From Azonexaceae bacterium (GTDB taxonomy: Bacteria > Pseudomonadota > Gammaproteobacteria > Burkholderiales > Rhodocyclaceae): a stretch of DNA of 7,017 nt. Shown here in pieces: positions 1-6,202 of this stretch (positions within the stretch are counted from its first letter, which is position 1; each line of letters starts with the position of its first letter). The position numbers and the translations under genes were made by a program. The notes beneath the pieces were generated by a model. The model was given only the letters and a program-made list of their open reading frames with translations, ran no database searches and was not told the origin of the DNA. The DNA is taken from the NCBI GenBank assembly GCA_009469665.1, contig SSTB01000057.1:1-7017 (forward strand), given 5' to 3'.

Positions 1-261
1 TGGGCACACATCCGGGCATTGCGTGAAGCCAAAGAAGATGAATGTCCACTGCCCCATCAGTTGGGCATTGGTGAAATCCCCTTTGGGACCGTTAAGGCGG
101 AAGGCCGGCAATGGCTCGCTATCGCGAAACTCGGTCACGGACCGTAACTGTCCAGCCGGCTCCGGGCCTTGGTAAAAATTTTTCCAGATCACCCCTGCCC
201 CAATGATCGTTAGCAGAATGCCTGCCAATACGAAATGAATAATCGAATCTTTGTTTTTCAT
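1..261 (-). CDS. SCO1/SenC family protein, C-terminus cut by window edge
   Basis: SCO proteins are membrane-anchored, thioredoxin-fold envelope proteins that bind copper and serve cytochrome c oxidase CuA assembly or thiol redox. The 87 visible residues run from an ATG at 261..259 to the left edge in frame with no stop. A single uncleaved N-terminal membrane segment lies at about residues 8-27, followed by a linker. The first strand of the fold then appears, with the hallmark WTFIFFGFTQCPDVCP; the metal/redox cysteines are C82 and C86 (CxxxC). The conserved distal His that completes the copper site would lie beyond the window. The gene follows the dsbA-like gene by 56 bp on the same strand, so it is probably the next cistron of the metal-resistance train. 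No strong Shine-Dalgarno is visible before this ATG. The family call is firm; whether it serves oxidase assembly or a thiol-oxidoreductase role in metal stress is not decidable here. Confidence 0.9.
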   Translation of the reverse strand, partial: MKNKDSIIHFVLAGILLTIIGAGVIWKNFYQGPEPAGQLRSVTEFRDSEPLPAFRLNGPKGDFTNAQLMGQWTFIFFGFTQCPDVCP

Positions 262-317
262 GATGAGTTTGTGCTTTCAATGTGCGGAACGAATCTCATG
301 CACGCGCCGACACTACG

Positions 318-983
318 CTACCGCTTGTAGGCAAGGCGGATTTCGCTGGCTACTTGTGACGCCAGTCCATCCGGGCTGAACTCTCGTAGGAGCTTGCCAT
401 TGATGAACAGAGTGGGCGTCCTGCGCACATCGAGCTTGACGATGTCCGCCTCATCCTGCTTGAGTCGCGCGAGAATTTTGGGGTCGTTCATGTCCTTTCG
501 GGCGCGCTCGATATCCAGGCCGGTGTTACCCAGCATGGTCCAGACCAGTTCCGGATTTGGCCGTCCATGGTCGGCCCAGACCGGCTGTCCTTCAAGTACA
601 GCTTCCAGAGTGGCTATGTAAATATCCGGCCCCTGCATACGTGCGGCTTCGAGAATCTTGACGACATAGTCGGAGCCCTTGTGAAAGGCGGCATAGCGCA
701 AACTCAGTCGCACTTGATTCTTGTGGGCATTCAGTACGGCTTTGACGTGAGGGTAGAACGCCCGGCAGCTCTCGCACGCAGGGTCAAAGAATTCGACAAT
801 CTCGACCTTTGCCATGATGGTTCCGATCATGGGCGCATCCAGGCGATTGAACGGGGAGTCCGTGTCGCTGGCTGCAACCTGGCTGACCTTTTCGGCCTGT
901 TGGCCCTTGTAGAGGTTTGTCGCGATAACAAAGGCCCCGACCAGGATGACCGCTGCACTGCCAACAATGACTGATTTGTTCAT
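318..983 (-). CDS. DsbA-like thioredoxin-fold disulfide oxidoreductase, membrane anchored
   Basis: This 221-residue protein is a DsbA/BdbD-like thiol-disulfide oxidoreductase expected to act in the periplasm. An N-terminal hydrophobic segment (about residues 5-22) lacks an obvious AxA cleavage site and probably anchors it. The thioredoxin fold begins with VEIVEFFDPACESC, the active site being C70-E-S-C73. A helical insertion follows (about 80-180), and the cis-proline motif RTPTLFING has its Pro at residue 190. C70 and C73 are the only cysteines. The start codon overlaps the stop of the upstream dsbB-like gene as ATGA, and an AAAGG about 10 nt upstream can serve as ribosome binding site. The overlap makes the neighbouring DsbB the natural reoxidising partner. 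Active-site dipeptide ES differs from the PH of E. coli DsbA, so the redox potential may differ. An isomerase or SCO-partner role is an alternative. Confidence 0.9.
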   Translation of the reverse strand: MNKSVIVGSAAVILVGAFVIATNLYKGQQAEKVSQVAASDTDSPFNRLDAPMIGTIMAKVEIVEFFDPACESCRAFYPHVKAVLNAHKNQVRLSLRYAAFHKGSDYVVKILEAARMQGPDIYIATLEAVLEGQPVWADHGRPNPELVWTMLGNTGLDIERARKDMNDPKILARLKQDEADIVKLDVRRTPTLFINGKLLREFSPDGLASQVASEIRLAYKR

Positions 984-1411
984 GACTTGATGCCTTTCCG
1001 CACTGCCAGCAGCAGCGCAATGATGAGAGTGAAACCGAGTAGTGATAGCAAGGGAATAGTGACGAAACCGATCAGCTCAATCTTGACGTCGGCGCAAGAC
1101 ACGCCTTGCGTGCAAGGCTGCATTCCTTCAGGGATAAAACCCAGATACAGCAGGCAGTGGTACAAGGCCGTGGCCCAGCCGGCGACCGCAATGGGCAGGG
1201 CATAGCGGACACAGCGCACATCCAGCGGAAACAGCCCGGTGGTAAAAATGAATGCCAGCGGGAACATGGCAATACGCTGGTACCAGCAGAGCACGCAGGG
1301 AACCCGCTCCATCACTTCGCTGAAGAACAGGCTGCCCAATGTCGCCGATACCGCAATCAACCAGCAGACGAACAGTAGATTCCATTGCCGTGAGTGTGAG
1401 GTGTCCGTCAT
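980..1411 (-). CDS. DsbB/BdbC-like quinone-dependent disulfide oxidase
   Basis: This 143-residue inner-membrane protein should pass electrons from a DsbA partner to quinone. Four membrane segments can be seen at about residues 11-30, 43-62, 68-87 and 115-137. The first periplasmic loop carries the quinone-proximal pair in PCVLCWYQRI (C39, C42; Arg47 follows as in DsbB). The second loop carries C100 and C106, which would exchange with DsbA. The compact size and short second loop resemble BdbC-type DsbB proteins rather than the longer E. coli DsbB. Its ATG overlaps the stop of the upstream exported helical protein gene (ATGA at 1408..1411), and its own stop overlaps the dsbA-like start (ATGA at 980..983). 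This suggests translational coupling and fixed stoichiometry. Family assignment is strong; the restriction to metal-stress conditions is inferred from the operon. Confidence 0.92.
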   Translation of the reverse strand: MTDTSHSRQWNLLFVCWLIAVSATLGSLFFSEVMERVPCVLCWYQRIAMFPLAFIFTTGLFPLDVRCVRYALPIAVAGWATALYHCLLYLGFIPEGMQPCTQGVSCADVKIELIGFVTIPLLSLLGFTLIIALLLAVRKGIKS

Positions 1412-1959
1412 GATGGAGCTACCTGTTGGAAGTCCGTCGTCATGCCGGCCAGACTGCGCGAGCGCGCCAAAGAACTCAGCGTCGAGAGCTCTTGCGAGGC
1501 ACTTTCCGCCAAGCCCAGCATCATCCGTTTGACGTCAGGCGAAAGGGAGAGTCCCAAGCCATGCTCGATCAACTCCAGCAGCCGCGCATGATTACGCAGC
1601 ATGGCCTGCACATACTGACGTTCGTCTCTCGGTTCAATGGCCAGTTTCTTGATGGATGGGGGTTGGATACCGGCGCGCTTGGTCAGCACCTTGAGGCTCT
1701 TGCGCCGAGTTTCCAGCTCCTGGCGTGCAAAGCGCTGCAAACGCGGGGTACGTGCCTGAAACTGCTCGGTGGTGACCAGCGCATGCTGCAAGGTAGCGCT
1801 CACGGCGTGCATCAAATCGGCTTCGGACGCCAGCGTGACCGACTGATCAAGAATATCGCGCCCGGCATGACTCGGTGCGGCCAGTCCCCAACACAGCACG
1901 GCGGCAAACACGCCAAACAGTCGGGGTCGGACCAAGGGGCGGACTAGGTGTCGGCTCAT
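1408..1959 (-). CDS. Exported all-helical protein, distantly DUF4142-like
   Basis: The protein has 183 residues. The first 32 form a signal peptide: Arg-rich start, hydrophobic stretch at about 14-28, cleavage after SHA at residue 32. The mature part looks entirely helical and contains no cysteine (the sole C23 lies in the signal). The pattern of residues 73-101 (RLQRFARQELETRRKSLKVLTKRAG, broken here for length, then a PP) and 110-165 (DERQYVQAMLRNHARLLEL, then a late helix ending LSSLA) recalls the two-part helical bundle of DUF4142/DUF305-type periplasmic proteins. I could not verify this without a profile search. An AGGGAG lies about 9 nt before the ATG. The start overlaps the DUF3703 stop and the end overlaps the dsbB start, both as ATGA, so it is embedded in the operon. 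Function is unknown; its mature surface offers no thiols, unlike its neighbours. Confidence 0.82.
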   Translation of the reverse strand: MSRHLVRPLVRPRLFGVFAAVLCWGLAAPSHAGRDILDQSVTLASEADLMHAVSATLQHALVTTEQFQARTPRLQRFARQELETRRKSLKVLTKRAGIQPPSIKKLAIEPRDERQYVQAMLRNHARLLELIEHGLGLSLSPDVKRMMLGLAESASQELSTLSSLARSRSLAGMTTDFQQVAPS

Positions 1960-2327
1960 GATTGCGGGCTCCCTGTGCTGTCGCTATGCAGCAGACGGGC
2001 AATATCGTCCGGAAGCGGAGCGGTATCGAAGGCGCCCATACGTGTGCTACCTACGTTTCCCAGCGGCAAGCGTTGCAGCAAATGACCCAGCGGCACCAGA
2101 CTGAGTCGCGCCAGTTGGCCAATAGCCTCCTGGCGATTCGACTGGCTGAGTGCCAGGGAAAGCATGTGCCAATGGGTTCGCCAGTGCCAGACAAAGATAC
2201 CTTGACCTATCAGGTGAGCGCGTTCCAGGAGCGCCATGCACTGGTTGTGGTTGCCATCGGCGCGCGCTTTTGCCGCGGCGGCCATGGTTGATTCAAAAGC
2301 GATTGCTACAGTTTGGTTGTACTTCAT
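1956..2327 (-). CDS. DUF3703 family protein
   Basis: The gene encodes 123 residues with no signal peptide or membrane segment, so the product is probably cytoplasmic. I recognise the DUF3703 signature: a leading amphipathic helix, LLERAHLIGQ (residues 33-42), the aromatic/His stretch FVWHWRTHWHML (45-56, with H48, H52, H54), a helix ending in the LPLGNVG turn (88-93), and a C-terminal PLPDDIARLL. Members commonly sit beside cadmium/zinc/cobalt efflux genes, as here, but no biochemical role is established. The His cluster could bind a divalent metal (inference). An upstream in-frame ATG at 2372 would add 15 residues. I prefer 2327 because an AAGGAA lies about 7 nt before it and the family domain starts there. 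The stop overlaps the next gene's start (ATGA at 1956..1959). Confidence 0.88.
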   Translation of the reverse strand: MKYNQTVAIAFESTMAAAAKARADGNHNQCMALLERAHLIGQGIFVWHWRTHWHMLSLALSQSNRQEAIGQLARLSLVPLGHLLQRLPLGNVGSTRMGAFDTAPLPDDIARLLHSDSTGSPQS

Positions 2328-2415
2328 CACGGTTCCTTCGCGCAGGTATGGCAGGCGCTGAGGCCAAGCCATGGGGGCCGGGTGATTCCGGCGAGAGCGA
2401 GACGCAGGGAGAGTG

Positions 2416-2433
2416 GAACGCCGTCAGGCGTTC
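2416..2433 (-). other. Hairpin over the CzcI-like gene stop codon
   Basis: GAACGCC (2416..2422) and GGCGTTC (2427..2433) form a perfect 7-bp stem with a 4-nt loop. On the minus-strand transcript the stem begins at the TGA of the CzcI-like gene (2432..2434). No uridine run follows, so it is not a good intrinsic terminator. It may block 3'-5' decay, pause RNA polymerase, or set different expression levels between upstream and downstream genes. Confidence 0.55.
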
Positions 2434-2773
2434 AAGCCCACTGAGGGCGTTCAGGCGGGGGCGTGATGTGCGAAGCGAGCGGCGAATTGCCGCGAGTTTG
2501 TGCCGGACGGATGTCATCCGCCGCAGTCACCGTCAAACTCATTGCCACCCCATCGGCATGGCCCAGATGGCAGGCACAACAGTCATCCAGATGCGTACTG
2601 GGTTGCGTCGGGTTTTGATCATCCATGGGTGTGCCTGTCGCACTGTGCTCACAGGCCACCAGATAGCTCGTCTGACAATCAACATCCGACCCCGCCCATA
2701 CCGATTGCACGGGCAGAATAAGAGTCATCAGCAAGAGGAGAGTGCGCTTCATCAGCGTCAGCTTGCGAACCAT
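2432..2773 (-). CDS. CzcI-like small exported Cys/His-rich protein
   Basis: This short protein (113 residues from the ATG at 2773, 106 from the ATG at 2752) has a signal peptide with cleavage after VWA (residue 27). The mature part carries C33, C41, H43, H61, then D-C65-C66-A-C68-H69-L-G-H72, and a proline-rich end SHITPPPERPQWA. This layout (exported, central CxxCH-like cluster, terminal PPxRP) matches the CzcI-type proteins found in czc-type cobalt-zinc-cadmium operons, which are thought to modulate metal resistance. It probably binds metal or cycles thiols in the periplasm (inference). Neither start has a convincing Shine-Dalgarno; an in-frame TGA six codons upstream of 2773 limits the gene. 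A 97-bp spacer separates it from the upstream DsbD-domain gene, and a hairpin overlaps its stop codon. The protein is real by its signal peptide and motif; the CzcI label is moderately sure. Confidence 0.8.
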   Translation of the reverse strand: MVRKLTLMKRTLLLLMTLILPVQSVWAGSDVDCQTSYLVACEHSATGTPMDDQNPTQPSTHLDDCCACHLGHADGVAMSLTVTAADDIRPAQTRGNSPLASHITPPPERPQWA

Positions 2774-2870
2774 GGGAGCATTGTCAGGTGGTCAGGGGTG
2801 CGCCAAAGGCTTGAACAGTCGCGCAATTGAGAGATATCTTGGCTTTCTTGCAGCGATTTTAGTCGCAGCG

Positions 2871-3323
2871 TCATCGGCTGAATTTCAGATCGACGGTCTT
2901 TTCGATCGGCGGGTAGCAGATGCCTAGTTTCTCGTTGCACCCCTGATAAGTCGCATAAACGGTCAGGCCCTCCGCCTTGGGTGACCGCTCCAAGGGCAGA
3001 TTTACGGTTATCGGCACTTTGTACACCTCGATCATGCCGAAGAACGGATCGTTCTTCATTTCCCCCACCGGTAACTGAATTTCTTTGAGCATGACGCCCT
3101 TGGCGTTTTTCAAGGCGAAACGTGTCTTGTTTTTATACAGATAGTGATTCCTTGCCAGAATGATGTTTGCTACGACGGTGTCATTGCCTTTGAGTGTGGC
3201 GCTGAACTTGAAGGCCTCATCCGGCGGCAAGGGTTGCTCCGCCGCCATGGCCGGGACTGGGCCGAGGCTGAGCAGAAGAAGCAGGGATAGCTGACGCAAG
3301 TGACAGCGTAAAGTGGACGTCAT
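2871..3323 (-). CDS. Stand-alone N-terminal DsbD domain protein (nDsbD/DsbD-alpha)
   Basis: The 150-residue product has a signal peptide (Leu-rich core, AMA cleavage near residue 27), so it is periplasmic. The mature part is a complete DsbD alpha domain of immunoglobulin-like fold: PLPPDEAFKFSA, the cap region YLYKNKTRF, and the active-site strand YATYQGCNEKLGICYPP with C129 and C136. In full-length DsbD this domain receives electrons from the membrane beta domain and passes them to DsbC, CcmG or similar. Here the gene ends right after the domain, at KTVDLKFSR, with no membrane or C-terminal thioredoxin part. The six residues between the cysteines are one more than in E. coli DsbD (C103/C109). 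I chose the ATG at 3323 because AAAGGAG sits about 9 nt before it; an ATG at 3359 would spoil the signal peptide. It lies 52 bp after lspA. The alternative is a metal or copper chaperone use of the same fold. Confidence 0.9.
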   Translation of the reverse strand: MTSTLRCHLRQLSLLLLLSLGPVPAMAAEQPLPPDEAFKFSATLKGNDTVVANIILARNHYLYKNKTRFALKNAKGVMLKEIQLPVGEMKNDPFFGMIEVYKVPITVNLPLERSPKAEGLTVYATYQGCNEKLGICYPPIEKTVDLKFSR

Positions 3324-3375
3324 GAAACAGAACTCCTTTGAATGGTGAGACATAGCCACGTGGGAAACGGTCGGG

Positions 3376-3891
3376 TCAGTGAGAAGGCTCGGCCAGTACT
3401 ACGGGTCGGGTAAACGAGGCCCAGAGCAGCAGACCGACACCCACATTGATCGTGATGTCGGCGACATTGAAAGCCGGCCAGTGCCAGCCGGCCACATGAA
3501 CATCCAGAAAGTCGATCACGGCACCACCCCAAACCCGGTCGATGACATTACCCATGGCCCCGCCCAGAATCAGACTGTAGCCGCGTGCCTCCTTGGAGTT
3601 TTCAACCCCTTTGTACAAGAGAACAACCAGCCAGATAGAAATGGCCGTCCCCAGGACAATAAAAAAGTAGCGCTGCCAGCCGCCAGCCCCCGCCAGGAAG
3701 CTGAACGCGGCACCGGGGTTGAGTACATGCACCAGATTGAAAAACGAGGTCAAGGGAATCGATTGGCCAAGAGAGAGCGACTGCGTGATGGCGAACTTGG
3801 TGCCTTGATCGGCGATCACGGCCGCCAGTGCCACACCCAAATACGCACGGCTGGACGTAGCGGCTTCTGAAGTGTCAGCGGCTGACATCAT
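3376..3891 (-). CDS. lspA: Lipoprotein signal peptidase II
   Basis: LspA is the inner-membrane aspartyl peptidase that removes signal peptides from diacylglyceryl-modified prolipoproteins. The 171-residue protein has the usual length and four membrane segments. N-terminal ADQGTKF (27-33), the NPGAAFSFLAG loop (58-68), and both catalytic motifs are intact: GNVIDR with D118 and FNVADITIN with D145. It starts inside cadA: ATGs at 3891 and 3888, preceded by GGGGAG, give a 17-bp overlap with the end of cadA. A longer reading from 3930 is not plausible, as the added residues lie in cadA's coding end and do not resemble LspA. In Cupriavidus metallidurans the lead operon carries pbrC, an LspA homologue next to pbrA and associated with pbrB. 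Here no pbrB-like phosphatase and no lipobox-bearing substrate is present in the window. It may be an accessory copy or a metal-adapted one. Confidence 0.93.
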   Translation of the reverse strand: MMSAADTSEAATSSRAYLGVALAAVIADQGTKFAITQSLSLGQSIPLTSFFNLVHVLNPGAAFSFLAGAGGWQRYFFIVLGTAISIWLVVLLYKGVENSKEARGYSLILGGAMGNVIDRVWGGAVIDFLDVHVAGWHWPAFNVADITINVGVGLLLWASFTRPVVLAEPSH

Positions 3892-6106
3892 TAGCTCCCC
3901 GCAAGATGCGCAGGCCGTTGGCGACCACAATCAGGCTTGCCCCCATATCGGCAAACACCGCCATCCACATGCTGGCGTTACCAAAGACGGCCAAGACCAG
4001 AAATACACCCTTGATGCCAAGCGCCAGGGCAATGTTCTGCCACAAGATTGTGTGCGTCCGCTTTGACAGCGTGATGGTTTCGGGGATGCGCCGCAGATCG
4101 TCGTTCATGATGACAATATCGGCGGCCTCCATGGCCGTATCGGTGCCCACTCCGCCCATGGCAATGCCGATGTCAGCGCGTGCCAGTGCCGGCGCGTCAT
4201 TGATGCCGTCACCGCACATGGCCGTCGTGCCTTGCCCGGTGCGCAGCTCCTCAATAGCTGCGAGTTTGCTCTCGGGCAGCAGATTGCCGCGCACATCGGC
4301 GATACCGGCTTGCCGGCCTATGGTCGTGGCCGTGGTGCTGTTGTCCCCAGTAAGCATCACAGTCGCGATCTTCAGCTCATGCAATTCGATGATCGCGGAA
4401 CGCGAGCTTTCCTTGATGGTGTCTGCAACCGCAAATATCGCTAGCACTTCGGAATCCGATGCCAGCAGCGTGACCGAGCGCCCTTGCGACTCATGAGCGT
4501 TCAGCCGGGCTTCAATCTGGGCGCTGCATAAGCCGCGTTCTTCGATCAGACGGTGATTGCCCAGCGTCAAATGTTGTCCTTGGGCCTTGGCATCGATGCC
4601 GCGTCCCGGCATATCAACCACATCGGAAAGTCCGTTGTGCGGCTGAGTGAGCCCAGCAGCGATGGCGAGTGCGACGGGGTGATCAGAGTGATTGGCCAGG
4701 CTGGCAGCCCATACCAGCACCTGTTCCTCAGTGTGGGCTTTAGTGAGCACCTCGGTAGCGACCAGACGTGGCTTGCCTTCGGTCACTGTGCCGGTCTTGT
4801 CCAGCGCCACGACCTTGATATGGCGTGCGGCTTCCAGATACGCCCCACCCTTAATCAGAATGCCTCGGCGTGCCGCAGCAGCCAGTCCGCTGACGATGGT
4901 GACTGGTGTAGCAATGACCAAAGCGCAGGGGCAAGCGATGACCAGAAGCACCAGTGCTTTGTAGATAGCTTGCGTCCAGGTCCAGCCGAGCAGCATGGGG
5001 GTCAAGCTCGCAACAGCCAGCGCCAGTACAAACACCGCTGGCGTGTAGACCGCCGCAAATTTATCCACGAATCGCTGAGTCGGAGCACGTGTCCCTTGTG
5101 CCTGTTCGACGACCTGAATGATGCGCGCCAGCGTTGTATTGTCGGCAGCGGCGGTTACTTCAAATTCAAGCAGACCAGTGACATTGATCGTGCCGGCGTA
5201 GACCAGATCTCCAGGACTTTTATCGACCGGCAAGCTCTCGCCGGTTACGGGGGCTTGATTCACCGCGCTGGTCCCGGCAATGACTTTGCCATCGAGGGGA
5301 ATGCGACTGCCCGGCTTGACCCGGACAATGGCACCGATCGCGATGAGCTTGGCGGCTGTGTCGCGCCACGTTCCGTCGGCTTGACGCACCTCGGCGGACT
5401 CCGGGGTCAGGTCGAGCAAGCCTTTGATGGCGTTGCGTGCGCGATCCACTGCGCGTGCCTCGATCAGTTCAGCAATGGCATACAGCGCCATGACCATGGC
5501 GGCTTCCGGCCACTGACCAATTAGAAAGGCCCCGGTCACGGCCACGCCCATCAGCGCGTTCATGTTCAACTGACCACGCCGTAACGCTGCGATGCCTTTG
5601 GTGTAGGTTGAGATGCCGGCCAGCCCAATCGCGATGGAGGCAATCGCCATGCCCAACATATCACTCAACCCGCCATGAGGCATGAAGAAGCTTATTACTT
5701 CGGCGCCTGTGGCCAGAAGCAATGCGGCGATGGCCCGTTGTATTTCCCGCCGGCTGTTGTGCGGGAGTGGAGAATCTGCGCCTGACTGAAGGACTGCGGG
5801 AGCGTATCCCGCCTCCCGGATCGCCTTTATGGCGTTTTCCAGGGCATCCGGGGTGGCAACAATGGCAAGCGTGCGGGTAGAGAGCTGGAAATTGAGTGAC
5901 CGAATTCCCGAAATGTCGGCGAGTGCGCGCCGGATATCGCTTTCTTCCGAGGCGCAGTCCATGGTGGGGATACTGATGAGAGTCGCTCCAGCAGGAGCAG
6001 CATGCGATGGCGTTGAGTTACCGTCGCCTGGACTATTTGTTTGAGGCGAACAGCCACAGTCCGTTGTGGTTGTTTCTTTTTTCTGCGATAGGGCGCATGT
6101 CGTCAT
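3875..6106 (-). CDS. cadA: Cd/Zn/Pb-exporting P1B-type ATPase (CadA/ZntA/PbrA family)
   Basis: The 743-residue pump should export soft divalent cations (Cd2+, Pb2+, Zn2+) from the cytoplasm using ATP. In order: a Cys-bearing N-tail (C4, C17, C19); one HMA domain (about 41-105) whose metal motif is MDCASEE, i.e. C51 with Glu54 replacing the second cysteine of CxxC; four membrane helices (about 122-215); the actuator domain with TGES (288-291); helices 5 and 6 with the CPC motif at 392-394; the phosphorylation site D436KTGT; the SDHP nucleotide motif (H476, P477); MLTGDN (584-589) and GDGINDAP (632-639); and helices 7 and 8 with K699 and D720, matching the Lys and Asp that define the Zn/Cd subgroup of ZntA. 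AGGAG lies 6 nt before the ATG. It is the first gene of the minus-strand train, under the MerR-type promoter at 6131..6161. Substrate preference among Cd, Pb and Zn cannot be read from sequence alone. Confidence 0.96.
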   Translation of the reverse strand: MTTCALSQKKETTTTDCGCSPQTNSPGDGNSTPSHAAPAGATLISIPTMDCASEESDIRRALADISGIRSLNFQLSTRTLAIVATPDALENAIKAIREAGYAPAVLQSGADSPLPHNSRREIQRAIAALLLATGAEVISFFMPHGGLSDMLGMAIASIAIGLAGISTYTKGIAALRRGQLNMNALMGVAVTGAFLIGQWPEAAMVMALYAIAELIEARAVDRARNAIKGLLDLTPESAEVRQADGTWRDTAAKLIAIGAIVRVKPGSRIPLDGKVIAGTSAVNQAPVTGESLPVDKSPGDLVYAGTINVTGLLEFEVTAAADNTTLARIIQVVEQAQGTRAPTQRFVDKFAAVYTPAVFVLALAVASLTPMLLGWTWTQAIYKALVLLVIACPCALVIATPVTIVSGLAAAARRGILIKGGAYLEAARHIKVVALDKTGTVTEGKPRLVATEVLTKAHTEEQVLVWAASLANHSDHPVALAIAAGLTQPHNGLSDVVDMPGRGIDAKAQGQHLTLGNHRLIEERGLCSAQIEARLNAHESQGRSVTLLASDSEVLAIFAVADTIKESSRSAIIELHELKIATVMLTGDNSTTATTIGRQAGIADVRGNLLPESKLAAIEELRTGQGTTAMCGDGINDAPALARADIGIAMGGVGTDTAMEAADIVIMNDDLRRIPETITLSKRTHTILWQNIALALGIKGVFLVLAVFGNASMWMAVFADMGASLIVVANGLRILRGANDVSR

Positions 6107-6130
6107 AGTGATCTCCTAAATCATGGAGAC

Positions 6131-6161
6131 AGTAGAAACCCTATAGTGGCTACAGAGTCAA
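6131..6161 (-). promoter_or_regulatory. MerR-type cadA promoter with 19-bp spacer
   Basis: Read on the minus strand, a -35 TTGACT (6156..6161) and a -10 TCTACT (6131..6136; 4 of 6 consensus bases) are separated by exactly 19 bp (6137..6155). The overlong spacer is the hallmark of MerR-family promoters, where the regulator untwists DNA to align both boxes. The transcript would start about 6124 and reach the cadA ATG at 6106, with AGGAG in between. Position and polarity match PbrA/CadA/ZntA promoters. Confidence 0.88.
6138..6158. promoter_or_regulatory. CadR/PbrR operator dyad
   Basis: An imperfect 21-bp dyad runs from ACCCTATAG (6138..6146) to CTACAGAGT (6150..6158) around G6148. Eight of its ten base pairings across the axis are complementary. 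It falls inside the 19-bp promoter spacer and overlaps the -35 box, as CadR/PbrR/ZntR operators do, and it begins with the CadR-like ACCCTATAG half. It is the predicted binding site of the divergent MerR-family regulator. Confidence 0.85.
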
Positions 6162-6165
6162 GCAG

Positions 6166-6171
6166 TAGAAT
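6166..6171 (+). promoter_or_regulatory. Possible -10 box of cadR promoter
   Basis: TAGAAT at 6166..6171 matches the -10 consensus in five of six positions and lies 31 bp before the cadR ATG on the plus strand. No good -35 is found 17 bp upstream: the dyad occupies that region, so binding of the regulator would probably repress its own promoter, as usual for divergent MerR systems. The site is speculative. Confidence 0.4.
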
Positions 6172-6202
6172 CGAGTTTCCTCAAACGTATTCGTAACCAG
6201 CC

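Noticed and set aside
2150..2830. 226-codon open frame on the plus strand
   Set aside because: It runs antisense across the DUF3703 and CzcI-like genes, is Arg/His/Cys-rich without order, and has no family motif.
2758..2940. 60-codon open frame on the minus strand between the DsbD-domain and CzcI-like genes
   Set aside because: It overlaps both genes in another frame, is unlike any family and has no ribosome binding site; the 97-bp spacer seems non-coding.
3324..3359. Upstream ATG for the DsbD-domain protein
   Set aside because: It would put a polar stretch before the signal peptide; AAAGGAG precedes the ATG at 3323.
3892..3930. Upstream ATG that would extend LspA by 13 residues
   Set aside because: The added residues derive from the coding end of cadA in another frame and do not fit LspA; the ATGs at 3891/3888 follow GGGGAG.
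4553..5524. 323-codon open frame on the plus strand
   Set aside because: It lies wholly inside cadA antisense; its translation has no domain-like pattern, while the cadA frame carries every P-type ATPase motif.
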